Below are positions 52,602-60,305 of a DNA stretch of 64,000 nucleotides, piece by piece; position 1 is the stretch's first letter, and each line of letters opens with the position of its first letter. The notes below the pieces were generated by a model that saw only the letters and a program-made list of their open reading frames with translations, ran no database searches and was not told where the DNA came from. The position numbers and the translations under genes were made by a program. Source of the DNA: an uncultured Saprospiraceae bacterium. GTDB lineage: Bacteria > Bacteroidota > Bacteroidia > Chitinophagales > Saprospiraceae. The stretch lies in NCBI GenBank assembly GCA_937980645.1, contig CALJPQ010000026.1, positions 1-64,000 of the forward strand, written 5' to 3'.

Positions 52602-54752
52602 TCAGTTGAGGGTCAGGGTGATAATGGGGCGGCCCTGAATGGGCGTTCCCGGCGATAGGCTTTGGCCTACGACTTTGCCCACGCCCTTAATGCGGACGCG
52701 GCAGCCGCGATTTTCCAATAGCGGCAGGGCATCTTTGAGGCCCATGCCGATGACAGAAGGCACCAGCTGCTCCGACACGATGCGCGGCAGCACCAGCAGC
52801 GAGTCGTTGCGCGCCGTCAGAACGCCATAGGTGGGCCAGTTGCGCTCGATGTAGGCCTCCAGTTCGAGCCAGCGAAGGGCAGCCTTCAAGTCTTCGCCTT
52901 TGCCGGCATCTAAGACGGGCAGTTGGGCCGTTTCTAAGCGTGGGCGCTCGCCGCGGTTGACGGGCGGGTGCAGTTCGGGCTTGAGGGCGAAGCACTTATC
53001 TGCGATTTCGCGAAACACGGGCGCTGCCGCTTCGGCGCCGTGGTAGCCGCCGCGTTTGGGTTCGCTGATGACCACGATGCACGAATATACCGGATTATCG
53101 GCCGGGAAATAGCCGCAGAACGTGGCCTGGTAACGGATGCCGCCGCGGGCTTTGAACTTGTGGTAGTTCAGCTGCGTGGTGCCCGTTTTACCTGCGATGC
53201 TGTACAGGCTAGGACGGATGTTGCGCGCTGTGCCCGTTTCCACCACCTCGCGCATCAGCTCGCGCGCGCGGGCGATAGTGTTGCGGCTGGCGATGCGGCT
53301 GTCGAGCACCGTCGGTTTGAAGACTTTCAGCGGCTCGCCGTCGCGCTCGATACGCTCTACTAGATACGGCTTCATGCGGCGGCCATTGTTGGCCACCGAA
53401 TTATAGAAGGTGAGCGTTTGCAGCGGTGTGAGCAGCACCTCGTAGCCGATGCTCATCCAGGGCAGTGTGGTGCCCGACCAGCGCGCTTTGGTGTCGCCGG
53501 GTGTTTTGATGTACGGCGGTTCCTCGCCGCCCACTTCGATGCCGGTGGGCTGGTGCAGGCCGAATTGCTGTAAGCGCTCCACAAATGCTGAGGCGCGGCG
53601 CGTATCGCCGTAGTAGCGCTGTACCATGGTAGCCGTGCCCACGTTTGATGACTGGGCAAAGACCTGACGGATGGTCATCGAGTCCAGCCCGTGTGCAATG
53701 GCGTCGGCCAGTTCATCTTTGTAAAACTTCACTCGACCGCCATAGACCGGTATTTTTTGATTGAAATCATCGATGTGGTTATCTTCCAGAAGGGCCATGA
53801 AAGAGGCCAATTTGAACACTGAGCCGGGCTCAACGCGCTCGCCGATGGCGTAGTTGAACGTTTCCCACCAGTTGCCTTCCGGCGTTCGGCCCAAATTGGC
53901 AATGGCGCGAATAGCGCCCGTTTTGACTTCCATGACGATAGCGCAGCCGTGGTCGGCGTCGTGCTCTTTGAGCGCCTTCAGCAGCGCATTTTCTGCGGCT
54001 TCCTGGATGTTGATGTCAATCGTTGTAACTAAGTCATCGCCTGGGCGCGGTTCGATTTCGGCCAGGTCGTTTACCGGGATATACATATCGCCGGGCACGC
54101 GCAGCATGAGGCGTTGGCCTGGCTCTCCACCCAGCACGGCATTGAAGCTGCCCTCCAGCCCTACGGGCAAGATGTCTTTGCCGCGCACGTAGCCGATAGT
54201 GCGCTGCGCCAAGAGCTTGAACGGCCGCTGGCGGTTGTAGGTCTGCTCCACAATCAGGCCGCCTTTGTGGCGGCCCAAACGGAACATCGGGAAGGTTTTC
54301 ACCTGCATCATCTGGCTGTAATTCAGCCGCTTCGCAATGGGTACGTAGCGGATGCCCGGTGTCCGGTTGTCGGCCTGGCGCAATTTTATCAGCCAGTCCT
54401 TGTATGCCCCCGGGGTGTACTGCTGGTCAATGTAGGTGGATAGCAGCCAGGCCAGGCTGTCCACGTTTTCATAGAAGATTTTGTCGGTCAGCCCTTCGGC
54501 TTTAGGGTCGAAATAGATGTCGAAATACGGCAGCGATGTAGCCAGCAGACTGCCGTCGGCGGCCATGATGTTGCCGCGCTCGGGCGCCACCTCCACTATT
54601 TTGAGAAACAGCGTGTCGCCTTTGCTGCGCCAGCGGTCGGCGTTCACCACTGCCAGGTCGTACAGCCGCCAGCTGATGACAGCGCTCATCCCAATCACCC
54701 CGAGGGCGATGAGATACAGACGGATGAGCACTTCGTTTTTAATATTCAACAT
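52602..54752 (-). CDS. ftsI: Penicillin-binding protein 3 / FtsI-like transpeptidase with PASTA domain
   Basis: 716 residues. One N-terminal span (about 9-29), PBP dimerisation domain (about 50-230), transpeptidase domain (about 270-600) with active-site SVFK near residue 311, SSN near 367 and KTGT near 521, then a C-terminal PASTA domain (about 648-716, VPSVIGMGLKDALPLLENRGCRV). It cross-links septal peptidoglycan and pairs with FtsW. PASTA at the end of FtsI is common in Bacteroidota. Follows ftsL by 22 bp. Confidence 0.95.
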   Translation of the reverse strand: MLNIKNEVLIRLYLIALGVIGMSAVISWRLYDLAVVNADRWRSKGDTLFLKIVEVAPERGNIMAADGSLLATSLPYFDIYFDPKAEGLTDKIFYENVDSLAWLLSTYIDQQYTPGAYKDWLIKLRQADNRTPGIRYVPIAKRLNYSQMMQVKTFPMFRLGRHKGGLIVEQTYNRQRPFKLLAQRTIGYVRGKDILPVGLEGSFNAVLGGEPGQRLMLRVPGDMYIPVNDLAEIEPRPGDDLVTTIDINIQEAAENALLKALKEHDADHGCAIVMEVKTGAIRAIANLGRTPEGNWWETFNYAIGERVEPGSVFKLASFMALLEDNHIDDFNQKIPVYGGRVKFYKDELADAIAHGLDSMTIRQVFAQSSNVGTATMVQRYYGDTRRASAFVERLQQFGLHQPTGIEVGGEEPPYIKTPGDTKARWSGTTLPWMSIGYEVLLTPLQTLTFYNSVANNGRRMKPYLVERIERDGEPLKVFKPTVLDSRIASRNTIARARELMREVVETGTARNIRPSLYSIAGKTGTTQLNYHKFKARGGIRYQATFCGYFPADNPVYSCIVVISEPKRGGYHGAEAAAPVFREIADKCFALKPELHPPVNRGERPRLETAQLPVLDAGKGEDLKAALRWLELEAYIERNWPTYGVLTARNDSLLVLPRIVSEQLVPSVIGMGLKDALPLLENRGCRVRIKGVGKVVGQSLSPGTPIQGRPIITLTLN

Positions 54753-54774
54753 AGCGCGGCGGCAATGGGCAGAA

Positions 54775-55083
54775 TTATTTTACTTCAATGACTTTTGGCC
54801 CTTCGGGCGGCAACTCCAGCCCCAATGGGGCCACCGATGTGGCCACTTGCGACTGCATGGAGCGGTACATCATGTCGCTGACGATAGCGGTGTATTCCCA
54901 TTTAAGCTCCCGGATTTCGCGCTGGAGCAGCTGGATTTCGCGCACATTTCGCTCCGCGTAGTGGGCGTTGGCGATGTAAATGACCAGCAAACCCATCATG
55001 AAGAGCACGTACCGGAAGTTGGCAAATACCCACTCAGTTGTGCGCTTGCTGATGTTGAATGCGGCAAAAAAATTCTTAGCCAT
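54775..55083 (-). CDS. ftsL: FtsL-like division protein
   Basis: 102 residues from ATG 55083 (MAKNFFAAFNISKRTTEW); the frame is open farther upstream but that overlaps rsmH. One span at about 22-42 (FRYVLFMMGLLVIYIANAHYA), then a short coiled coil (ERNVREIQLLQREIRELKWEYTAIVSDMMYRS) and a polar end. Size, topology and place between rsmH and ftsI are those of FtsL in other dcw clusters. Sequence similarity alone would be weak; the call rests on layout and position. Confidence 0.8.
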   Translation of the reverse strand: MAKNFFAAFNISKRTTEWVFANFRYVLFMMGLLVIYIANAHYAERNVREIQLLQREIRELKWEYTAIVSDMMYRSMQSQVATSVAPLGLELPPEGPKVIEVK

Positions 55084-55126
55084 CGTTTGAGAATAAGAGT
55101 TGGAATATCTTGCGTTGGTACGGGCT

Positions 55127-56098
55127 TTATGGACCCGGCTCGTTGTCGTATTCAGGTTGGGCGGCTTCGCGTTTTTCCGCAACGCGCATTTTGGCGCTTC
55201 GGGCGCGCGGGTTTTGCTGAATTTCTGCTTCTGTTGGCTCTATGGGTTTGCGCGTCACGACCTCGAAGGGCCGGCGGATGTTTCCATAGAAATCGCTTTG
55301 GGGTGTGCCTTCGGCATTGCCGGCCTTAAGCCAGTTTTTGACTAAGCGGTCTTCTAAAGAATGGTAGCTGATAACGACTAAGCGCCCGGCCGGCCGGAGC
55401 ATTTCGGTAGCATCGCGCAAGAAATCCTGCAGGGCGCCCAGCTCGTCGTTGACGGCAATGCGCAGGGCCTGGAAGACTTGGGCCAGGTAACGCGCGCGGT
55501 CCATTCCCTTGAGGCTCTTGAGGGCCTGGTCGCACACCCTGACTAGATCGTTGGTCGTGCGGAATGGGGTGCTTTCACGAAATTGCACGCAGGCTCGGGC
55601 CAGTGTGCGGGCGTTGCGCACCTCGCCGTAGCGGCTGAAGAGGTCTTGCAATTCGGCTTCTGTGCTTTCATTGAGCCAGTCGGCGGCGGTGCGCTCTTCG
55701 CCGGGGTTCATGCGCATGTCCAGTGGCCCCTCGAAACGGAAGCTGAAGCCGCGTCCGGCAGTGTCGAGTTGGTGGCTACTGACGCCGAGGTCAGCCAGTA
55801 TGCCGTCCACGGTACCCGGCAGCACGCCCCATGCACGCAGATGGCGCTTCAGATGGCGGAAGTTGGCCCGGATGAACTGAAAGCCCACATGCCCAGCAAA
55901 CGGCGCCTGTTGGGCGTTGGCCTCCGCCTGTTCGTCCTGGTCGAACGCCAGAAGGCGACCGCCCTGGCCCAGCCGCGCCAGAATGGCACGCGCATGGCCA
56001 CCGCCGCCAAAGGTGGCATCCACGTACACCCCCTGAGGGCGAACTTGCAGGGCCTCGACAGCCTCCGTCATCAGTGCCGGTACGTGATACATGCCCAT
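55127..56098 (-). CDS. rsmH: 16S rRNA (cytosine-N4)-methyltransferase RsmH
   Basis: 323 residues (mraW family); ATG 56092 (MYHVPALMTEAV) is an equally good start. Markers: VDATFGGGGHARAIL (SAM loop), FDQDEQAEANAQ, GILADLGVSSHQLD, RGFSFRFEGPLDMRMNP, VFQALRIAVNDEL and ISYHSLEDRLVKNW. It methylates N4 of C1402 in 16S rRNA. Second gene of the dcw cluster, 6 bp after mraZ. Confidence 0.95.
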   Translation of the reverse strand: MGMYHVPALMTEAVEALQVRPQGVYVDATFGGGGHARAILARLGQGGRLLAFDQDEQAEANAQQAPFAGHVGFQFIRANFRHLKRHLRAWGVLPGTVDGILADLGVSSHQLDTAGRGFSFRFEGPLDMRMNPGEERTAADWLNESTEAELQDLFSRYGEVRNARTLARACVQFRESTPFRTTNDLVRVCDQALKSLKGMDRARYLAQVFQALRIAVNDELGALQDFLRDATEMLRPAGRLVVISYHSLEDRLVKNWLKAGNAEGTPQSDFYGNIRRPFEVVTRKPIEPTEAEIQQNPRARSAKMRVAEKREAAQPEYDNEPGP

Positions 56099-56104
56099 GG
56101 GTTT

Positions 56105-56599
56105 TTAAGGTAAAAGGAGGTCTTCTTCGCTGCCCACGCCTTCCTCGCCACCGCCCAGAACGTCGTTGGCCAAATCGGAGATATCGTCCGTATCGGCGTT
56201 CAGCAGGGCGCTGTAGCGCTCCGGCGACCAGATTTCGATGTAGTTCCGGATGGACAGCAGAATGGCTTCGTCCGTCAGACCCGCGTATTCCATCAGCATC
56301 TTGGGCAGCAGGATGCGGTCAGCGCTGTCGGTAGTCAGCGCTGTGGCGCCCGAATGGAAAAAGCGGATCAGCTTCCGGTTGCGCTCATTGAAGCGGTTCA
56401 GTCGGTTTATGCGTTCCGAGATGACCTCCCAAACTGCTTTGGGGTACAGCGTCAGGGCGCCCTCGAAACCGCGGTTGATCACAAACTCGTAGCCACCCTC
56501 TTCGCCCGTCGGCTCGCCCAACTGCCGCAACAAGGCCGTCGGCAAGCGCAGACGGCCCTTGTTGTCTATGGATACCGGATATTCTCCTAATAATTTCAT
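56105..56599 (-). CDS. mraZ: Transcriptional regulator MraZ
   Basis: 164 residues. Two AbrB/MazE-like halves: MKLLGEYPVSIDNKGRLRLPTALLRQL (about 1-27) and FHSGATALTTDSADRILLPKMLMEYAGL (about 80-108), which form the ring-shaped DNA-binding protein that represses its own dcw promoter in other bacteria. The C-terminus has a short acidic tail (DDISDLANDVLGGGEEGVGSEED). First gene of the cluster. No clear tandem GTG-type MraZ boxes were recognised upstream. Confidence 0.93.
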   Translation of the reverse strand: MKLLGEYPVSIDNKGRLRLPTALLRQLGEPTGEEGGYEFVINRGFEGALTLYPKAVWEVISERINRLNRFNERNRKLIRFFHSGATALTTDSADRILLPKMLMEYAGLTDEAILLSIRNYIEIWSPERYSALLNADTDDISDLANDVLGGGEEGVGSEEDLLLP

Positions 56600-56652
56600 A
56601 GCAGTGGAGGACGAAGAGGACGAAAGCCGCGCACATTACGCGCTTTGAGCCA

Positions 56653-56660
56653 CAAATGTA
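56653..56660 (-). promoter_or_regulatory. -7 element of the dcw promoter
   Basis: TACATTTG on the minus strand (56660-56653), followed by TGGC, 54 nt before the mraZ ATG. No TTG at exact spacing (TGG at 56684-56682). Confidence 0.5.
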
Positions 56661-57116
56661 ATGACATCTTCCCACTTTTTACCACTTTTCTCCAATTTTT
56701 TTGCCAAAAAAATTTACACTTGCGCGAAAATAAGACTCAAACAATTGAATTTCAATTTGTTAAATCCGTGTCAAATTGTGGGAAAAAACTGATAACAAGG
56801 GCGCCATCGAGGGTAAAAGGAAGCCAGGCGGAGAAAAAGTAGGCCCAGCATGACGCGGGAGATGCCACCAAAATCGGAAGAATGGCGCTAAAACAGGCAC
56901 CAAAAACGGATCGGCGGCAGCTAAGGAGGCCAGGAAGAATCCGCTTGCCGCCGGCAAGGCCTCCCGAAACAACCGGGGCAGCCAAAAGAGTGGGAAGATG
57001 TGGGAATGGCTGTATGCAAAAGGGCTGCCTGCTTCCTCCGTACGGAGGTTATGCCAGGGGGACATGCCTCTTTTCGCTCTCGAGGCACCGCTTTGGCGCG
57101 CCTCGGATTAGCACAC
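56661..57116. other. Intergenic stretch with a 14-bp palindrome
   Basis: No supported gene. AT-rich near the dcw promoter, then GC-richer. It contains the perfect palindrome CCTCCGTACGGAGG at 57035-57048. Short open frames here have no recognisable content. Confidence 0.5.
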
Positions 57117-57213
57117 ATTTCCAGCCAAAACCTCTTTTTGGAGGGCGTTTTGGCTGGAAATCCTTCTGCATTTTCAGCCAAAACTGCATTTTTGAGGGAG
57201 CTTTGGCCGAAAA
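57117..57213. repeat. Two tandem hairpin-forming repeat units
   Basis: Unit 1 has perfect 15-bp arms: ATTTCCAGCCAAAAC (57117-57131) and GTTTTGGCTGGAAAT (57147-57161). Unit 2 (57171-57213) is a diverged copy with TTTTCAGCCAAAAC and a CTTTGGCCGAAAA right arm. Start-to-start distance 53 bp. The loops are also similar (TTTTTGGAGGG and TTTTTGAGGGA). The array ends 12 bp before the ATPase remnant. Confidence 0.8.
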
Positions 57214-57225
57214 TATCGCTGCTGT

Positions 57226-57640
57226 ATGGAAAATCTGGTCGGGCGGGAGCAGGAGATTGCGCTATTAAAAGAGGCTTTAGCCTCGCCTGAAGCGGAGCTG
57301 ATTGCTGTTTATAGGCGTCGGAGAGTGGATAAAACCTATTCGATTAGAATGGTTTATGAAGAAAGCATTGTCTTCGGGCTTACAGGCGCGAACCGCTCCA
57401 GCACGGAGGAACAGCTGAGAAACTTTGCGCTGGCTGCTCAGAAATATTTTTTCAAAGAAGCCGGATATTTCCTCGGCGCCGCCCCAAAATTGGGCGGAGG
57501 CTTTTGCTCTTTTGTCGGATTGGCTCAAGCGGTTACCTGCGACGGGGAAAAAGGTCGTTTTCTTAGCCGGATCTCGCTGCTTTTTTAATTACGACCTGAG
57601 GGAGCCCTGTTTAAGGTTCGTTTTTAAATGCGACTGCCTC
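57226..57640 (+). pseudogene. Decayed AAA ATPase (archaeal-type/DUF234-like)
   Basis: The first frame from ATG 57226 reads ENLVGREQEIALLKEALASPEAELIAVYRRRRVDKTYSIRMVYE in pieces typical of the family whose Walker A is GRRRVGKT; here both Gly are replaced (RRRRVDKT). After about 85 residues a one-base shift near 57475 moves the homology to another frame (PPQNWAEAFALLSDWLKRL, then TGKKVVFL, the Walker B region), and the similarity ends before the expected DELPWL. The family is normally several hundred residues long, so this is frameshifted, truncated and mutated at the active site. The intact family often occurs in selfish or defence-linked contexts. No function expected. Confidence 0.7.
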
Positions 57641-57645
57641 CGGGC

Positions 57646-59229
57646 TTAAAGCGAATAGTTGGCAGATTTTAAGGCTTTTCTGTCAATCTTCCCGGTATCG
57701 TTTTTGGGCAGAGTGGTCAGGAAGAGGAACTGCTTAGGGATTTTGTATTTGGCCAAGTGGTTGGTACAGAACTGTATTAATTCCTGTTCGACGTGGGCGG
57801 TGCTTTTGGGCAGGCCGGTTTTCATGACTACAAAGGCCCGTCCTACTTCGCCCCATTTTTCATCCGGCACACCGATGACAGCGGCTTCGGAGACTTCGGG
57901 ATGTTGCACCAGAACTCTTTCCACTTCTGCTGGATAGACATTTTCGCCGCCGCTGATGAACATGTTTTTCACGCGGTCCACCACGAAGAGGTAGCCTTCT
58001 TCGTCTTGTCGGACCAGATCGCCGGTTCGGAACCAGGCACCTTTAGTACAGGGCATGAAAAGTCCGGAAGCTGCGGGTGTATCGTTGGGCCAGAGGAAGG
58101 CGTTTCGCGTTGCCTCTGGATTGCGCCAATAGCCTGGGGTAACCATGGGGCCTTTTAGGAGGAGTTCGCCGGGCTGGTCAGGCGGTACGTCGTTGCCGTG
58201 TTCGTCCACGATGCGAGTCTCGACGTAAAAGTTGGAGCGTCCGATGCTGCCTTTTTTGCGCACGGCATCGCGTTGGTGCAGGCTGGTCAGGTTGGGGCCC
58301 ACTTCGGTCATGCCATAGCCCTGCCGGATGAATACGCCCTTTTCGTGCCATTTTTCGATGAGCGGCACCGGCATAGGTTCGCCGCCGACGATGATGTAAA
58401 GGAGGTGAGCGAGATTGGCCCGCTCAAAGGCAGGATGTTCGGCCAACATTTTCAGCATTGTCGGCACACCCATGAAGATGGTGCATCGCTCTGCTTCGAG
58501 CAGCTGCAGCACGGTGCCCGGGTCGAATTTTTTCAGAAGGCAGGTGTAGCCGCCATGATGCCAAAACGGCGTGGTCAGGACGTTCCAGCCGCCGGTGTGG
58601 AAGGGCGGCATGACGTTGACGGTACGGCTTTCTGTGTTGATTATCAGCGACATGGCTGTATTGATACTGTTCCAAAACAGCATGCCGTGGGTGTAGAGGG
58701 CACCCTTAGGAAAGCCCGTGGTACCCGAGGTGAAGAGGATGAAAATAGGGTCGTCCTCATGCAGGAGCACGGAAGGAAAAGGCGCGTCGAGGTCGGGATC
58801 TTCTTCGGCACTCATCAGGTTGGTCAGCTCTTCCAGCGACCAGCGATGCGGCAGGGCGTGGAAGGCAGCAGTGGCATCGAGCAGGTGCTGAAACTTGTTT
58901 TCTGCGAGGGCTACCCGAGGTTCGGCCAGTGTCAGCAGGTAGTCGAGTTCGGGTGGTGCCAGGCGGTAGTTGAGCGGGACGAGGACAAATCCGGCTTTTT
59001 GGGCGGCAGCGAACAGGCACAGGTATTCTAAGCAATTTTCTGCCAGCACGGCCACGCGGTCGCCTTTGCCGACGCCGAAGTGTTGCTGGAATAAATGCGC
59101 CACGCGGTTGCCCAGGCGGTTGAGGCGGCCATAGGTGAGTGTTCGACCGGTTTCAAATTCTTTAAAAGCAACCTTTTCAGGAAAATACACGGCCCATTTG
59201 GCCGACCAGTCTTGCTGATAAAGCGCCAT
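57646..59229 (-). CDS. Long-chain acyl-CoA ligase (AMP-binding)
   Basis: 527 residues. ANL-superfamily motifs in order: P-loop ILFTSGTTGFPKGAL (about 163-177), GYGMTEVGPN (A5), GELLLKGPMVTPGYWRN, FRTGDLVRQDEEGYLFVVDRVKNMFISGGENVYPAEVE (A7-A8) and C-terminal LPKNDTGKIDRKAL with the catalytic Lys. It would activate a carboxylic acid with ATP and join it to CoA. No signal peptide. It follows the KAS III-like gene by 15 bp, so the two form an operon and may act on the same acyl chain. Exact acid unknown; it could also be an O-succinylbenzoate-like or beta-lactone-type ligase, which I consider less likely. Confidence 0.85.
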   Translation of the reverse strand: MALYQQDWSAKWAVYFPEKVAFKEFETGRTLTYGRLNRLGNRVAHLFQQHFGVGKGDRVAVLAENCLEYLCLFAAAQKAGFVLVPLNYRLAPPELDYLLTLAEPRVALAENKFQHLLDATAAFHALPHRWSLEELTNLMSAEEDPDLDAPFPSVLLHEDDPIFILFTSGTTGFPKGALYTHGMLFWNSINTAMSLIINTESRTVNVMPPFHTGGWNVLTTPFWHHGGYTCLLKKFDPGTVLQLLEAERCTIFMGVPTMLKMLAEHPAFERANLAHLLYIIVGGEPMPVPLIEKWHEKGVFIRQGYGMTEVGPNLTSLHQRDAVRKKGSIGRSNFYVETRIVDEHGNDVPPDQPGELLLKGPMVTPGYWRNPEATRNAFLWPNDTPAASGLFMPCTKGAWFRTGDLVRQDEEGYLFVVDRVKNMFISGGENVYPAEVERVLVQHPEVSEAAVIGVPDEKWGEVGRAFVVMKTGLPKSTAHVEQELIQFCTNHLAKYKIPKQFLFLTTLPKNDTGKIDRKALKSANYSL

Positions 59230-59244
59230 GTTTTTGCTGGAAAG

Positions 59245-60243
59245 TTACATTCTGAACGCTGCTGCTGCAAACGCCAGCCCGCCACCCGACCCGATGAAAA
59301 AGCACAGGTCGCCGGAGCGTACGGTGCCCTTTTCCCAGGCTTCGTTAAAAGCCATCGGAATGCAGGCGCTGCCGGTGTAGCCGAAGCGGTGCATTACGGT
59401 AGTGGCCCGCTCGCGGGGCACACCCAAACGGTCCATCGTTTCCCAAATGCTGTTGATGTTGATTTGGGTGAGAAAAAAATGCTGTACCTGGTGCGGTTCG
59501 ATGCCGATGCGCCGGCAGAGTTGCTGTGCCATGTCCGACCAGATGGTGGGATTGAGCTCTTTGGGGAACTTGCGCACAAACTGCAGCTGGTGATGGTGAT
59601 TGGCCAGAGCCGCCTCTGTTACCGGTTTGCGTGTACCGCCGGCATAGATGCCCATCCAATCGTAATATTCGCCCAGTGTGCGCAGTTCGCTGGCCAGAAA
59701 GCCCACTGGTGGCTGCCCTCCGTTGGGTCTGGCCTGGAGCAACACAGCTCCGGCCCCGTCGGCAAACAGGGTTACGGTTTTCTTGTCTGTCGGGTTCAGG
59801 TGCTTACTCATAGCATAGGCGCCGATGACTAAGACATTCTGATAGCGCTCGTCGGAGCGGATGTATCTGGCCCCGACGTCGAGTGCAGTTACGAAGCCGG
59901 CACATGCGGCGTTGAGGTCAAAGGTGCCGGCTCTCTTTGCGCCGAGGCGATGCTGCAAAACCGCCGCCGTGGACGGAGAGATGTACTCCGGAGTATCGGT
60001 GGCGACGATGAGCAGGTCGAGCGCTTCTGCTTCAATGCCTGCCCGTTCGAGGGCCTGACGGGCAGCGCCTTCCGCCAAAGTGGCGGTGCTTTCGCCCTCT
60101 GAGCACCAGCGTCGCTCGTAAATCTGCACGTTGGTGCGCAGCCAGGTATCTACATCTTCACCCAGCAGCTCGTTAAAATAACTATTAGGCAGAACCCGCT
60201 GAGGCACGGTGGCGCCGACAGAGGCAATAATTGAATTGAACAC
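59245..60243 (-). CDS. KAS III (FabH)-like protein lacking catalytic His and Asn
   Basis: 332 residues from GTG 60243 (codes FNSIIASVGATVPQRVLPN after the start). The ATG at 60285 would start inside the terminator hairpin at 60261-60295, so GTG is preferred. Thiolase-fold landmarks: Cys114 in NAACAGF, VIGAYAMSKHLN, LFADGAGAVLLQ and SGGGLAFAAAAF near the end. At the place of FabH's PHQAN the sequence is LTQIN (Thr259), and at DRHGNTS it is HRFGYTG (Tyr289), so the usual Cys-His-Asn triad has only Cys. The residue numbering of Cys fits E. coli FabH. Such proteins may use thioester transfer or a different decarboxylation route. In an operon with the acyl-CoA ligase. Confidence 0.75.
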   Translation of the reverse strand: MFNSIIASVGATVPQRVLPNSYFNELLGEDVDTWLRTNVQIYERRWCSEGESTATLAEGAARQALERAGIEAEALDLLIVATDTPEYISPSTAAVLQHRLGAKRAGTFDLNAACAGFVTALDVGARYIRSDERYQNVLVIGAYAMSKHLNPTDKKTVTLFADGAGAVLLQARPNGGQPPVGFLASELRTLGEYYDWMGIYAGGTRKPVTEAALANHHHQLQFVRKFPKELNPTIWSDMAQQLCRRIGIEPHQVQHFFLTQININSIWETMDRLGVPRERATTVMHRFGYTGSACIPMAFNEAWEKGTVRSGDLCFFIGSGGGLAFAAAAFRM

Positions 60244-60260
60244 GATCAGTAGCGAGGATG

Positions 60261-60295
60261 AAAAAGACCGGGGCGACCATTGCAAGCCGCCCCGG
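60261..60295 (-). terminator. Rho-independent terminator after the TonB receptor
   Basis: Minus strand: CCGGGGCG, 12-nt loop, CGCCCCGG, then TCTTTTT (60266-60261). Located 11 bp after the stop of the receptor gene and just before the GTG start of the KAS III-like gene. Confidence 0.75.
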
Positions 60296-60305
60296 AGGTT
60301 GACGG

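Noticed and set aside
57646-60243. Olefin (OleABCD) biosynthesis set
   Set aside because: Only a KAS III-like protein and an AMP ligase are present; OleB and OleD are missing and the ligase reads as an acyl-CoA ligase.
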